Positions 54,115 through 63,365 are shown, numbered from the stretch's first letter. The stretch: DNA of 64,000 nt from a bacterium (GCA_009772925.1 WOUQ01000006.1:186001-250000), one strand, 5' to 3'. Made by a program: numbers and translations. Notes: generated by a model from the letters alone, not told the origin.

Positions 54115-54377
54115 ATGTGGCAGAGGCAGGCCTTGCCGACTGTTGGTGGGTATATGGCCGCTGTACAGCAGCCCCATCCCGTATGGGTCGGCCGTGAGCC
54201 TTTGACCACACGGCGGCTGTTCCCCGTCCACCTGAGGCAGCAAGATGGCTTGATGTCCGGTAGCGGAATGAAAAACTTGCCGAGTCTGATTGAAATGTGC
54301 GTTAGCGAACGGAGCTGAACTGGAAAAGCTGAAACACTCAAAATTTGCATTACGCCGCACCAGGAGCCCCGCACATC

Positions 54378-55301
54378 ATGTCGAATCCAAATAACAGAAT
54401 TGTGCCGCGCGTCGCGCTATTGTTTCTGTTCGCGTCCATTTTTAATTCTGCCACGGCGACGCCGCTTGTTACTCCAGTCAAAGCGGGAAACGGAATGACG
54501 CTCACCACCACCCTGGATTCCATTATGAAAAGCGAAGGCATCTTGCTGGAGCGGGTAAGCGATAGCAAAGATGAATTTTGGCCGTTGGCTGGAGACGGCA
54601 CGGTGAGCACGGTGCTCGCAAGAGCACGGTATTCCGCATCGAATCATTATTTCGGTGGGCTTCCGGGAGCCGATAGCGGTCTTTTCGGTTTTCCGGCCTT
54701 GGTTGGCTCTCTGGGTGGACATGGCATTGTCGGTGATAACGGAGTTGAAAGGTTTGTTCCAGTATTGAGTGAGGACTTCCGTCTGGCGATTCGTTGGCCG
54801 CAAGGGAAAATGTTGAGTTTGCTCGAAAGCGATAACGCCGATTTCGTCGATCACATGGTGACCTGGGTTGCTGCACAAGATTCAAATCATTACTTCGTCG
54901 CTGTTGATGATTCAAAATTTCGCCACGGCGATGCTGACTTCAGCGACATTGTCCTTGCGTTGCGCAAGGTTGTTGGTGGACCGTTGTCCACGCCGGAACC
55001 AGAAACACTCGCCTTGACCGCTCTCGGATTGGTGGGGTTCGGTTATATCCGTCGGCGCAAAGGGACGGGGTTGTGGCATGTCGGTATTGGCAATCGAGCC
55101 TGGCTGAATACGCTCATTCAGGGTGCCGCATATGTACACAATTATTTCAAGAAACTTTTGTCACGCATCTTCACGGGTCGAAGCAACGTCCAATCCCATG
55201 TTGTAGAAGTGCAGATGCAGGTGCGTCTGCCTGACGCATCCTCGTGTACCTCATGGGTTGCCAAATCCAGATATGTCGGCGCTGTCCCTCTAAATCAATG
55301 A
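54378..55301 (+). CDS. PEP-CTERM protein with C-terminal extension
   Basis: 307 aa, ATG 54378 (GGAG 11 nt upstream). Signal peptide (VALLFLFASIFNSATA), a domain with NHYFGGLPGADSGLFGFPAL, then the sorting signal PEPETLALTALGLVGFGYIR with RRRK. In the family the protein ends there so that exosortase can cut at PEP. Here a further 70 or so residues follow (GLWHVGIGNRAWLN and on), so the natural stop seems lost. Codon use is more AT-rich than in the neighbours, which suggests a foreign origin. Such proteins are exported with exopolysaccharide. Confidence 0.75.
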   Translation: MSNPNNRIVPRVALLFLFASIFNSATATPLVTPVKAGNGMTLTTTLDSIMKSEGILLERVSDSKDEFWPLAGDGTVSTVLARARYSASNHYFGGLPGADSGLFGFPALVGSLGGHGIVGDNGVERFVPVLSEDFRLAIRWPQGKMLSLLESDNADFVDHMVTWVAAQDSNHYFVAVDDSKFRHGDADFSDIVLALRKVVGGPLSTPEPETLALTALGLVGFGYIRRRKGTGLWHVGIGNRAWLNTLIQGAAYVHNYFKKLLSRIFTGRSNVQSHVVEVQMQVRLPDASSCTSWVAKSRYVGAVPLNQ

Positions 55302-55455
55302 GATTTGACGGAGGAGTGCGGGATTGCTGGGCTGTTTCAAACCGAATGCTGGTCGGGCGGGGCGAGAATTGATAGCCAAGACGGCGAGCGCATGAGCAGG
55401 TCGGCATAATGCGGCTTGCCAGTTGCATCATGGCCTCATTCATCCGTATCCGAGC

Positions 55456-56211
55456 ATGATCGAACTTCTCCTGACCCCCGAAATCTGGATTGCCTTTTTC
55501 ACGCTGACTGCCCTGGAACTCGTCCTCGGCATCGACAACATCATTTTCATCTCCATACTCGTCGACAAATTGCCGCGCGAGAGGCAGGAGTTCGCGAGGA
55601 GGCTCGGCCTGTTTCTCGCGATGTTCATGCGCATCGGCCTGTTGCTGGTGTTGTCCTGGATTGTCGGTCTGACCGAGCCGGTACTCACGGTGCTGGGCCA
55701 GGAAATTTCCGGACGTGACATGATCCTGATATCCGGGGGCTTGTTCCTGATCTGGAAGAGTACCGGCGAGGTCCACCAGTTACTCGAAGGCGAAGAGGGG
55801 GAGGCATCGCGCAAGGTGGCGTCGAGTTTCGCCGGGGTCATCGCCCAGATCATGGTGGTCGACCTGGTCTTCTCCCTCGATTCCATCATCACCGCCATCG
55901 GCATGGTCAGCGAGGTGGGTGTGATGATCGCCGCCGTGGTCGCTTCGGTGGGCCTGATGATGCTGTTCGCGCCTTCCATCGGCCGTTTCGTGTCGGACCA
56001 CCCCACGATCAAGATGCTGGCCCTGTCGTTCCTCGTCGTTGTCGGCGTCGTGCTTATCGCGGATGGTTTCGGCCATCATGTGCCGAAGGGTTACATCTAC
56101 TTCGCCATGGCCTTTTCCGTGGGGGTCGAGATGCTCAACATCCGCATGCGCAAGCGGGCGGTGAAGCCTGTGGCATTGCGTGCCCGTATGTCAGCGACAA
56201 GCAGCCTGTAG
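55456..56211 (+). CDS. TerC family membrane protein
   Basis: 251 aa from ATG 55456 (weak SD). Seven TM helices with the family motifs LELVLGIDNIIFISILVDKL and VVDLVFSLDSIITAIGM, whose acidic residues may bind metal. TerC/Alx/YgjT relatives move Mn2+ or give tellurite tolerance; the ion cannot be read here. No ter genes are nearby. Confidence 0.9.
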   Translation: MIELLLTPEIWIAFFTLTALELVLGIDNIIFISILVDKLPRERQEFARRLGLFLAMFMRIGLLLVLSWIVGLTEPVLTVLGQEISGRDMILISGGLFLIWKSTGEVHQLLEGEEGEASRKVASSFAGVIAQIMVVDLVFSLDSIITAIGMVSEVGVMIAAVVASVGLMMLFAPSIGRFVSDHPTIKMLALSFLVVVGVVLIADGFGHHVPKGYIYFAMAFSVGVEMLNIRMRKRAVKPVALRARMSATSSL

Positions 56212-56452
56212 GGCTTTAGTCCACGATAGAGAACGCTGTGTCGCAACGCTTCAAGCTGATCCCCTCTGATTGAGGGACTAGACCAGGCCTCCACTCGGGG
56301 CGGCGTTCGTGGTGTCCAGCGACGCCATGCCCGGACCCACCGATGCCAATCCGCCGCTATGTGCGTTTGCGAACGGTATCCACCCGGTGATGCGCCTATC
56401 CAGGAAGGACCGTGACGGCGAGTCACCGCGTCACCCCCTCTGGAGATCCATC

Positions 56453-57529
56453 ATGCGCACAACGCCTTTGTACTTCAGCATTCTTGTCGCGACCCTGTTT
56501 GCCGCCGGCATCGTCGCCGCGCAGGCGGCGGGCGGCTTGTTCTACGACCCTTCCAATGCCGCCAGCCCGACCGGGAAAACGATTGGCTACCAGTTGTACC
56601 TGACCATCGGCTGCCCTGCCCGGGAGTTGCTCGGCAAGCCTTGCCCGGCGCCCATGGCGATGGAAAACAGTCCCCCCGTCGGCGATAAAACGGCGAGGGC
56701 GGAGGCGGTTGTCAGCCCCGTTGTGCCGCTGCCGGCGCCTCAACCCATGGCCATCGCGACGGCGGAGTCCGCTCGGTTCGCGCCGGTTCCGGCGCCAACC
56801 GAGGAATATTGCGCCGTCCTCGACATCCAGTTCGAGATCGACCGGGATGACATCCAGCGCGAAGTGAAGGAGAAGCTCGCCGTGCTGGCTACCTTCATGA
56901 AGAAATACCCGGATACCTCGGCGGTGATCGAGGGCCACACCGACGATGTGGGCACGGATGCGCACAACATGAGACTGTCCCAAAGCCGGGCCGACAGCGT
57001 GGTGGATTACCTGGTGCAGAGCCTGGGTATCGCACCTTCGCGGCTGACCGCTGTGGGTTACGGCGAAACCCGCCCCCTGGCCGACAACGCCAGCGAGGAG
57101 GGGAAACGGCAGAACCGGCGCATCGACGCGGTCATCGGCTGCGTGACGGATATCGCGGGGCTGAGGGTCGTTCCCGCCCGGATCACCATGGCCCTGCTGA
57201 TCGAGTTCGACCGCAACCAGGCCAACATCAAGCCTGAATACACGGGCGGTCTGCGCAAAGTGGCTGATTTCATGCAGGAGAACCCTGCCGTGACCGCCAC
57301 GGTGGAGGGTCACACCGGCAATCTGCAGGGGACGCCCGAATTGGCGATGGAGATCTCCCAGCGCCGCGCCCAGAACGTGGTGAATCACCTGGTCGACAAT
57401 TTCGGCATCGCCCGTTCGCGTCTTGCCGCGGAGGGATTCGGTCAGACCCGGCGTATCGCCTACAACACCAGCGAAGAAGGGCGGCAAGATAACCGCCGGG
57501 TCAATGTGATTTTCAATTTCGCCAAATAG
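56453..57529 (+). CDS. Exported protein with two tandem OmpA-like domains
   Basis: 358 aa from ATG 56453 (GGAGAT). Signal peptide ending VAAQAAG; Pro/Ala-rich linker; OmpA-like domain 1 (VIEGHTDDVGTDAHNMRLSQ, VGYGETRPLADN) and domain 2 (VEGHTGNLQGTPELAMEIS, EGFGQTRRIAYN), each about 110 residues. Single OmpA domains bind diaminopimelate of peptidoglycan; domain 2 has GHTGN instead of GHTDD, so the Asp that contacts the ligand may be missing. No beta-barrel is encoded. Confidence 0.87.
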   Translation: MRTTPLYFSILVATLFAAGIVAAQAAGGLFYDPSNAASPTGKTIGYQLYLTIGCPARELLGKPCPAPMAMENSPPVGDKTARAEAVVSPVVPLPAPQPMAIATAESARFAPVPAPTEEYCAVLDIQFEIDRDDIQREVKEKLAVLATFMKKYPDTSAVIEGHTDDVGTDAHNMRLSQSRADSVVDYLVQSLGIAPSRLTAVGYGETRPLADNASEEGKRQNRRIDAVIGCVTDIAGLRVVPARITMALLIEFDRNQANIKPEYTGGLRKVADFMQENPAVTATVEGHTGNLQGTPELAMEISQRRAQNVVNHLVDNFGIARSRLAAEGFGQTRRIAYNTSEEGRQDNRRVNVIFNFAK

Positions 57530-57530
57530 C

Positions 57531-57841
57531 GGCGCCTTCGGCTTCCGCGCCCCGTTGCGCGCCACGCCCTTCGAAAAATTGCGCCTGGAAACGGATCGCC
57601 TGCACATCGCCCCTCCGCCCACTGGCCGGGGTACAAGATTCACGACCGTTAGCGGGAGACGGGGTATGACATCGCCATCCTGCTGCTTGGCCCCGACAGC
57701 CCCGAGCCGCCCGGCCTGACGGTCGATCGCGCCGCGCAGGCGGGGATGGCGATTCCGCTTATCGACGACCGGCAGGAACACACGCTGGCGATGAGCTTGG
57801 CGTGGCGCGGCGACGCCGGGAAGTCCCGCTATGCCGGATAA
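57531..57841 (+). pseudogene. Degenerate remnant of an ndvB C-terminus
   Basis: Starts with 20 nt identical to an internal ndvB segment (GGCGCCTTCGGCTTCCGCG core, as at 52750). It then reads EKLRLETDRLHIAP (NdvB: LRLEVDKLHVAP) and, after a frame change, AHWPGYKIHDR, TAG, RETGYDIAILLLG, AGMAIPLIDDRQEHTLAM, matching the NdvB end HWPGYKVHYRYRETVYHIAV and LAIPLVDDHREHTVEV. TAC to TAG plus a frameshift and an internal deletion make it non-functional. It sits 3.4 kb after the intact gene. Confidence 0.8.
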
Positions 57842-57888
57842 TCGGAACTCTATTCGATCACGCCCGAGCGGCGAGAAAAGGAGCCCAC

Positions 57889-58107
57889 TTGGCCAAGCCC
57901 AACTACGCGTTCGAAAAACGCCAGCGAGATCTGGCGAAGAAACAGAAGCAGGAAGAAAAGCGCCGGCAGAAACTTGCCGATAAAGCCGCCGCCGAGGGTG
58001 GCGGCCAAGAACTTGCGGAGGAGACGCCCGGGGAGGCGCTACCCGGCCCCGGCCCCGGCGGCGGGGCGGTGATCAGTCCGGATGAAGCGAGCAAACCTGA
58101 GTCATGA
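57889..58107 (+). CDS. Small conserved Lys/Arg-rich protein
   Basis: 72 aa from TTG 57889 behind AAAAGGAG 6 nt away. The sequence AKPNYAFEKRQRDLAKKQKQ followed by EEKRRQKLADK is a well-known short, basic, helical proteobacterial family of unknown function, often with a variable acidic/Pro tail, here GEALPGPGPGGGAVI. The upstream frame without SD is not used. Confidence 0.75.
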   Translation: MAKPNYAFEKRQRDLAKKQKQEEKRRQKLADKAAAEGGGQELAEETPGEALPGPGPGGGAVISPDEASKPES

Positions 58108-58155
58108 CGGGTTTGGCATTCACATAGCTCAGCACCGACGGCGGGCCAACTCCGC

Positions 58156-58773
58156 TTACAGCACAAAGCGCAGGATGGCGACGTAATGGGCGACGCTGCC
58201 GGCAAGCACGAACAGGTGCCAGACGCCGTGCGCGTGGATCAAACGGCTGTCCAGAGCATAGAAGACGATCCCCACCGTGTAGAACACGCCGCCGGAGAGG
58301 AGCCAGGCGAAGCCGGCGGCTCCCAGCGCCCGCCAGAGTGGCGGCAGGGCGACCAGGACCACCCAGCCCATGACGACGTAGAGCACCACCGGGAGGATGC
58401 GCGCCCCGCGTGGCGGCCGCAGTTCCAGCAGCATGCCGAGCGCCGCCAGCCCCCATACCACGCCAAACAGGGACCAGCCCCAGGGACCGCGCAGGGTCAC
58501 CAGGCAGAACGGGGTATAGGTGCCGGCGATGAGCAGGTAGATGCTCTGGTGGTCCAGTTTGCGCAGGAGGTCCTTGGCGGGGCCGCGCAGGCCGTGGTAG
58601 AGCGTGGAGAAGCTGTAGAGCAGGACCAGTGTGGTGCCGTAGAGGGAGACGCTGACGATCTTCCAGGGATCGCCGCTTTGCGCGGCCAGGACGACGAGCA
58701 CCACGCTGCCGGCCAGCGCCAGGACAGCACCGGCCAGATGCGTCAAGGTGTTGAATTTTTCGCCGTGGTACAT
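58156..58773 (-). CDS. Hemolysin III family (HlyIII/YqfA-like) membrane protein
   Basis: 205 aa from ATG 58773. Seven TM helices, PAQR/HlyIII motifs: EKFNTLTHLAGAVLALAG, YSFSTLYHGLRG, KLDHQSIYLLIAGTYTPFCL, HAHGVWHLFVLAGS. Conserved His/Asp residues suggest a metal site as in adiponectin receptors. A toxin role is not implied. It is divergent from the transglutaminase gene. Confidence 0.92.
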   Translation of the reverse strand: MYHGEKFNTLTHLAGAVLALAGSVVLVVLAAQSGDPWKIVSVSLYGTTLVLLYSFSTLYHGLRGPAKDLLRKLDHQSIYLLIAGTYTPFCLVTLRGPWGWSLFGVVWGLAALGMLLELRPPRGARILPVVLYVVMGWVVLVALPPLWRALGAAGFAWLLSGGVFYTVGIVFYALDSRLIHAHGVWHLFVLAGSVAHYVAILRFVL

Positions 58774-59042
58774 GGGTTTGGCTGTGTCCCGGTCGCGTGC
58801 TCGGCTTCGCCATGCCGGGCATGTGGTCATGCGGCCACAAGGCCCATGGCTTCGCCGCGGCATCATAACGCCGCGTTAGGGCCTGCGCGGGAGGCTCGCG
58901 GCCAGCGGGGCGCCGTCCGGGCCGCGACTTGCGCGGCCGGCTGTATTGTCGCCGAGCCCGGGCAAGCCCCGGCGGTGTATCGTCCAAGCTTGACCAGGCC
59001 TGGCCCGGGCCAGGCGCAGGATCGACGACAAGGCCCTTACCC

Positions 59043-59909
59043 ATGCGACGTCTCAATATCAGCCACGTCACCGAATATCTCTTTCCCGTGCCGGTGACGC
59101 TGCTGCCGCACCGGCTGCTGCTGCGCCCCAGGGAGAACCACAACGTCCGCATCGAGTCTTCGGCCCTGGACATCTTTCCCGCGCATGGCCTGCAATGGAA
59201 GCGCGACGTACTGGACAACTCGGTGGCACAGGTGCATTTCACCGCGGCCGCGGACCGGTTGCGCATCGCCAGCAACGTGGTCATCCAGCATTACGAGGAC
59301 AATCCCTTCGATTTCCTGGTGGACGACTACGCGGTCAACCATCCCTTCGCTTACGCCGAGGCGGAGCGGATCGACCTCGCGCCCTTCCTGCCGGCCGTCT
59401 ACCCGTCCGACCGGGAGGTGGTGCGGAGCTGGGTGGATGGCTTGGGCCTGCGTTGGCCGCTGCAAACCTTCACCTTGCTGGACCAGATGAACCGCCACAT
59501 CGCCGGCCGGTTTGTCTACCAGATGCGCGAGGAGCCGGGCGTCCAGTCGCCGGCGCTGACCCTGGCGCGCAACAGTGGGTCCTGCCGCGATTTCGCCGCC
59601 CTGTTCATGGAGGCCTGCCGCTGCCTGGGGCTGGCCAGCCGCTTCGTCAGCGGCTATCTGTTCACCTCGGATATCGATGCCGGCAATGCCTCGACCCATG
59701 CCTGGGCCGAGGTCTACCTGCCCGGCGCGGGCTGGAGAGGCTTCGACCCTACCGCCGGGGAGGTGGTGGGCAACCGGCATATCGCCACGGCCGTGGCGCG
59801 CCACCCGGAAGCCGTGCCGCCCGTGGCCGGCAGCTTTATCGGCCCGGGCGGGACAAGCCCGATGCTGGTTGTGTCGGTGCGGGTCGCTACGCTCGGGCAA
59901 GCGATGTAA
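59043..59909 (+). CDS. Transglutaminase-like protease family protein
   Basis: 288 aa from ATG 59043. N-terminal domain (TEYLFPVPVTLLPHRLLLRP, DNPFDFLVDDY), then the Cys-His-Asp core: RNSGSCRDFAALFMEACR, STHAWAEVYLPG, FDPTAGEVVGNRHI. No signal peptide. This family occurs in the cytosol of many bacteria beside alpha-E-type proteins; the usual partners are absent here. The exact reaction is unknown. Confidence 0.9.
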   Translation: MRRLNISHVTEYLFPVPVTLLPHRLLLRPRENHNVRIESSALDIFPAHGLQWKRDVLDNSVAQVHFTAAADRLRIASNVVIQHYEDNPFDFLVDDYAVNHPFAYAEAERIDLAPFLPAVYPSDREVVRSWVDGLGLRWPLQTFTLLDQMNRHIAGRFVYQMREEPGVQSPALTLARNSGSCRDFAALFMEACRCLGLASRFVSGYLFTSDIDAGNASTHAWAEVYLPGAGWRGFDPTAGEVVGNRHIATAVARHPEAVPPVAGSFIGPGGTSPMLVVSVRVATLGQAM

Positions 59910-60117
59910 TTAAAATAAATTATGAATATATAAACATTGCTTATGTTTGTTATTGCGCGTAGTGTGGCCTGGCAGTCCATTCAAGCCATGTAGTTCCAGT
60001 TCCGCTGTAACAGCCTTCACCGGCACCGTCGCTTCAGTACTTTCCCTACAGACTTTGATGCCACCGCACCCCACCCGGGCGCGAGTCCGGATTTATTCGT
60101 GTCAAAAAGGAATGTAG

Positions 60118-60321
60118 ATGTCTACCGGTACAGTTAAATGGTTCAACGACGCCAAGGGCTTTGGCTTTATCACCCCTGACGAAGGTGGCGACGATCTGTT
60201 CGCCCACTTCTCGGAAATCCAGGACAGCGGTTTCAAGTCCCTCAAGGAAACCCAGCGAGTCAGTTACGAAGCCCGCAGCGGCCCCAAGGGCATGCAGGCT
60301 TCTTGCATCAAGCTCGTCTAA
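60118..60321 (+). CDS. Cold-shock protein (CspA family)
   Basis: 67 aa. The OB-fold RNA-binding motifs KGFGFI (RNP1) and LFAHF (RNP2) are present, with the family ending QASCIKLV. It is an RNA chaperone. The 208-nt leader 59910-60117 is AT-rich at its start, as usual for thermosensitive csp mRNAs, and has AAAAAGGA before the ATG. A DsrC-like gene follows 144 nt later. Confidence 0.95.
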   Translation: MSTGTVKWFNDAKGFGFITPDEGGDDLFAHFSEIQDSGFKSLKETQRVSYEARSGPKGMQASCIKLV

Positions 60322-60465
60322 ATACTCACCGGGGTGCCCGCCTCCGGGCGCGCCCACGGGTGCAGTCATCCGAGCTTGCGCGCGCACGTCGGCAACGACG
60401 GCACATGCCGCGCCCAGTATCACCGTTCCGGAATTCCGGAACGGACACCCCACAAAGAGAATGCA

Positions 60466-60834
60466 ATGCTCGATATCAACAAATCCATCCATGATCCCGC
60501 CCTCTCGATCCAGGATCCGGAAGGCAATCTGTACGACCTTCCGCACTGGTCGCCGGAGCTTGCACAAGGCCTCGCCCTGAAGGATGGGCTGGGGGACTTG
60601 TCGTCCATGCAGTGGCGGGTGATCCACTCCTTGCGGACCACGTACCAATTGCAGGGCAACACGCAGAGCGCGCACCGGCGACTTCGCTCCCTGGCGAAGG
60701 AGTTCGCCACTGAAGGCGGCGGCCGCTACCTCTATCGGTTGTTCCCGCAGGGGCCGGTTAGCCAGGGCTGCCGCCTGGCCGGGTTGCCCTTGCCCGCGTA
60801 TTCGGGGGATGCCTCCTTCGGGTCGTTCAGCTAA
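60466..60834 (+). CDS. DsrC/TusE-family sulfur-carrier-like protein with one C-terminal cysteine (copy B)
   Basis: 122 aa from ATG 60466 (AAAGAGA upstream). N-terminal half LYDLPHWSPELAQGLALKDG; W in SSMQWRVIHSLRTTYQ; C-terminal arm GGGRYLYRLFPQGP and SQGCRLAGLPLP. As in copy A only the upstream cysteine is kept, and the tail ends SFGSFS instead of a penultimate Cys. Length and tail match copy A at 3884-4252. It is directly upstream of the second PAS sensor on the same strand. Confidence 0.85.
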   Translation: MLDINKSIHDPALSIQDPEGNLYDLPHWSPELAQGLALKDGLGDLSSMQWRVIHSLRTTYQLQGNTQSAHRRLRSLAKEFATEGGGRYLYRLFPQGPVSQGCRLAGLPLPAYSGDASFGSFS

Positions 60835-61140
60835 TGCCGCGCCGCTGATCGCGCGACCCCGGTTGGACGTTTAGCCACGGCAGGGTTGTCGTGCGTTCAG
60901 GTACGCCCAACTGAGAAAACCAGGTGTTACGCGGCGGTTTGTACTGAAATGGAAAACCTGGAGCCACGCCCGCAATGGAGTCCAGGCGACGGCTCCGAGG
61001 CGGATTCCGACATTTCAGGCACATGCGGTTCTTTTTGGCGGTCAAGACGCTGCTCCGTCTGGCCCATTTGAGCGCCACGGCACGCGACGACAGGGGTAGC
61101 GACGATACCGGTCGACACACCACGCCCCTCTGATTTCTTC

Positions 61141-61242
61141 CTTTTATCGACATGGATGCCGGCTCCGGTGACGGGACCGGCGCGAGCCATGGCGAAACTG
61201 AGTTGCCTCGGCCCGGACTGCCAGTGCCGAAGATGAACGGAG
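61141..61242 (+). promoter_or_regulatory. Conserved leader upstream of the PAS sensor (copy B)
   Basis: Similar over its whole length to 1511-1613 in front of the paralogous sensor. The remaining gap from 60835 shows no gene; several short reading frames there lack support. Confidence 0.5.
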
Positions 61243-61246
61243 AAAT

Positions 61247-63112
61247 ATGGAAAATGCCACCTCGAACAACACGTTCCCATTTCGCCTGTTTTCCCTGCTC
61301 TTCACGCCGATCGCCCTGCTGATCCTGGCCGGCGCCTGGTACGTGGGGAAAGAACGCATCAACAGCGATCTGGAAATCGCCCGGTCCAACGAGATCGCCA
61401 CCGTCGTCATGGGGGTGCGGCGTCTGGACGACGGGTTGCACGCGCCACTTCACCAATTGCGCACCCTCGTCCGGGAGAACGCCGTGCGGCAAGCCATCGA
61501 CACCGGCGGCCAGGACACCGCCCGGGGCATGGCCACCGCGTTCGCCAGCTTGCTCGCCTTCAACGCGATGTATGACAAGGCGCGCTGGATCGACCAGAAC
61601 GGCATGGAACGGGTGCGCGTCAACGAGGTGGCCGGACGGCCGGAAATCGTTCCGGTGGACAAACTGCAAGATCAGTCCGGCAGCTACTACTTCACCGATG
61701 CCATGCGTCTGCAGCCCGGCCAGATCTTCATCTCGCCCCTAGACCTGAACGTCGAGCGCGGTCAGGTGGAAATCCCCCACAAGCCCATGCTGCGACTGGC
61801 GACGCCGCTTGAGGACGGCAACGGCAAGGCGCGCGGCATCCTGGTCCTCGATGTGGCCGCCCGGTACTTTCTCGATGCCTTCACCGACAGCCTGATCGGC
61901 GCCCGCGGTCGGGCCATCCTGTTGAACAGCGCGGGGTACTGGCTGGTGAGCCCGAACCCGGAAGATACCTGGGGCTTCATGTTCCAGAACGGCAGGACCC
62001 TGGGCAGCGACTATCCGCAGGCCTGGAAAGCGATTACCCGCATCCCGTCGGGCCAGTTCGAGGACGCCAGCGGCCTGTGGATCTGGAGCACTGTCTACCC
62101 CCTCAAGGTCACCGACACGCGGGCCATCGCGGAGATCCCACGCTGGTTGGTCGTTTCACACCTGCCCGGCAGCGAACAGGAGGCGATCCACAACGGCGTC
62201 TGGCGCGCGATCGGCCTCAACACCCTGATCCTGCTCACCCTCTTCGGCATCCTCACCGCCTGGCTGGCGCGGGCCCTGAGCGGCCGTACCCGGGCCAAGG
62301 TGGAAGCGGTCAAGGCCCATGCCGAAGCGGCGGCGGCCAACCGCCTGGCCGAAGTGAGCAACCGCTTCCGCCTGGTGGTGGAAGCCAACGTCAATGGCCT
62401 GCTGGTGGTCGACAAGGCCGGGCGCATCGTTCTGGCAAACCCGGCCCTGGCGCGCATGTTCGGGTATGGACCGGAGGAATTGCCGGGCCAGGCGCTCGAA
62501 GTGCTGTTGCCCGAGGCGGTGCGCTGCCTGCATCGAGAACAGTTTTCGAACTACATGGAGGCGCCCGTCGCCCGACCCATGGGGTACGGGCTGGACCTGA
62601 ACGGCCGCCGCAAGGACGGCAGCGTATTCCCGGTGGAAATCAGCCTGAGCCCCTTTACCGAGAAGGGCGAAGGCTATGTGGACGCATTCGTCTCCGATAT
62701 CTCCGAACGCAAGCGCATCGAGGCGCTGCATCGGCAAAGCGAGGAACGCCTGCGGCGCCTGATGCGAACCAACCCCCATGGCCTGCTGGTCGTCGATGAC
62801 GAGGGTCGCATCCAGATGACCAATCCCGCCCTCGACACCATGTTCGACTACGCGGCCGGCGAACTGCTCGATCAGCCCTTGGAAACCCTGGTGCCCCTGG
62901 TCAGCCGGGCCAACCACGCCCAACTGCGCGCGGGCTATCTGGCGCATCCCGCGACGAGAACCATGGGGGAGGGATTCGATCTACATGGATGTCGCAAGGA
63001 CGGCGGCACATTTCCGGTTGAAGTGAGTCTGGCGAGTTTCGACGAGGATGGCCGGACCTTCGCGCAAGCCACGGTGGTGGACGTTTCCCGGCGCCCGGCC
63101 GATGGCCGCTGA
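61247..63112 (+). CDS. Membrane sensor protein with periplasmic domain and two PAS domains, no output domain (copy B)
   Basis: 621 aa, ATG 61247 with CGGAGAAAT SD. TM1 about 10-29, periplasmic domain about 30-315, TM2 about 318-343, PAS1 from about 368 (NVNGLLVVDKAGRIV), PAS2 from about 500 (NPHGLLVVDDEGRIQM), ending VDVSRRPADGR with no kinase or cyclase. It is a close paralogue of 1620-3500 with most differences spread evenly. The DsrC-like gene lies upstream and the DUF3460-like gene 43 nt downstream. The signal is unknown. Confidence 0.87.
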   Translation: MENATSNNTFPFRLFSLLFTPIALLILAGAWYVGKERINSDLEIARSNEIATVVMGVRRLDDGLHAPLHQLRTLVRENAVRQAIDTGGQDTARGMATAFASLLAFNAMYDKARWIDQNGMERVRVNEVAGRPEIVPVDKLQDQSGSYYFTDAMRLQPGQIFISPLDLNVERGQVEIPHKPMLRLATPLEDGNGKARGILVLDVAARYFLDAFTDSLIGARGRAILLNSAGYWLVSPNPEDTWGFMFQNGRTLGSDYPQAWKAITRIPSGQFEDASGLWIWSTVYPLKVTDTRAIAEIPRWLVVSHLPGSEQEAIHNGVWRAIGLNTLILLTLFGILTAWLARALSGRTRAKVEAVKAHAEAAAANRLAEVSNRFRLVVEANVNGLLVVDKAGRIVLANPALARMFGYGPEELPGQALEVLLPEAVRCLHREQFSNYMEAPVARPMGYGLDLNGRRKDGSVFPVEISLSPFTEKGEGYVDAFVSDISERKRIEALHRQSEERLRRLMRTNPHGLLVVDDEGRIQMTNPALDTMFDYAAGELLDQPLETLVPLVSRANHAQLRAGYLAHPATRTMGEGFDLHGCRKDGGTFPVEVSLASFDEDGRTFAQATVVDVSRRPADGR

Positions 63113-63155
63113 CAGGCCGCACGACCGGCTTGATGGAATCTCAAAGGAGATCGAG

Positions 63156-63365
63156 ATGGACAAGGCATACGTTTCGGATTTCACGCGCTTCATGAACCGC
63201 TATTTGGAACAACACCCGGAAGTGGTTGAGGACCAGCAGCGCGGATGGAGACTCGGCTGGGTCCCGATAATCGATCCGCAGGCATGGCGGGAAGCCGCGC
63301 CGGACTTCGTCGAGGATGATACTTATGGATTCAACTGGTTTACCTGGCGCACCCATGCCCATTGA
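63156..63365 (+). CDS. Small DUF3460-like protein (copy B)
   Basis: 69 aa, ATG 63156 with AAAGGAGA. Residues MDKAYVSDFTRFMNRYLEQH, then DQQRGWRLGW, nearly repeat copy A. It ends DDTYGFNWFTWRTHAH, so it lacks the extra tail of copy A. It follows the PAS sensor as in locus A. The role is unknown. Confidence 0.75.
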   Translation: MDKAYVSDFTRFMNRYLEQHPEVVEDQQRGWRLGWVPIIDPQAWREAAPDFVEDDTYGFNWFTWRTHAH

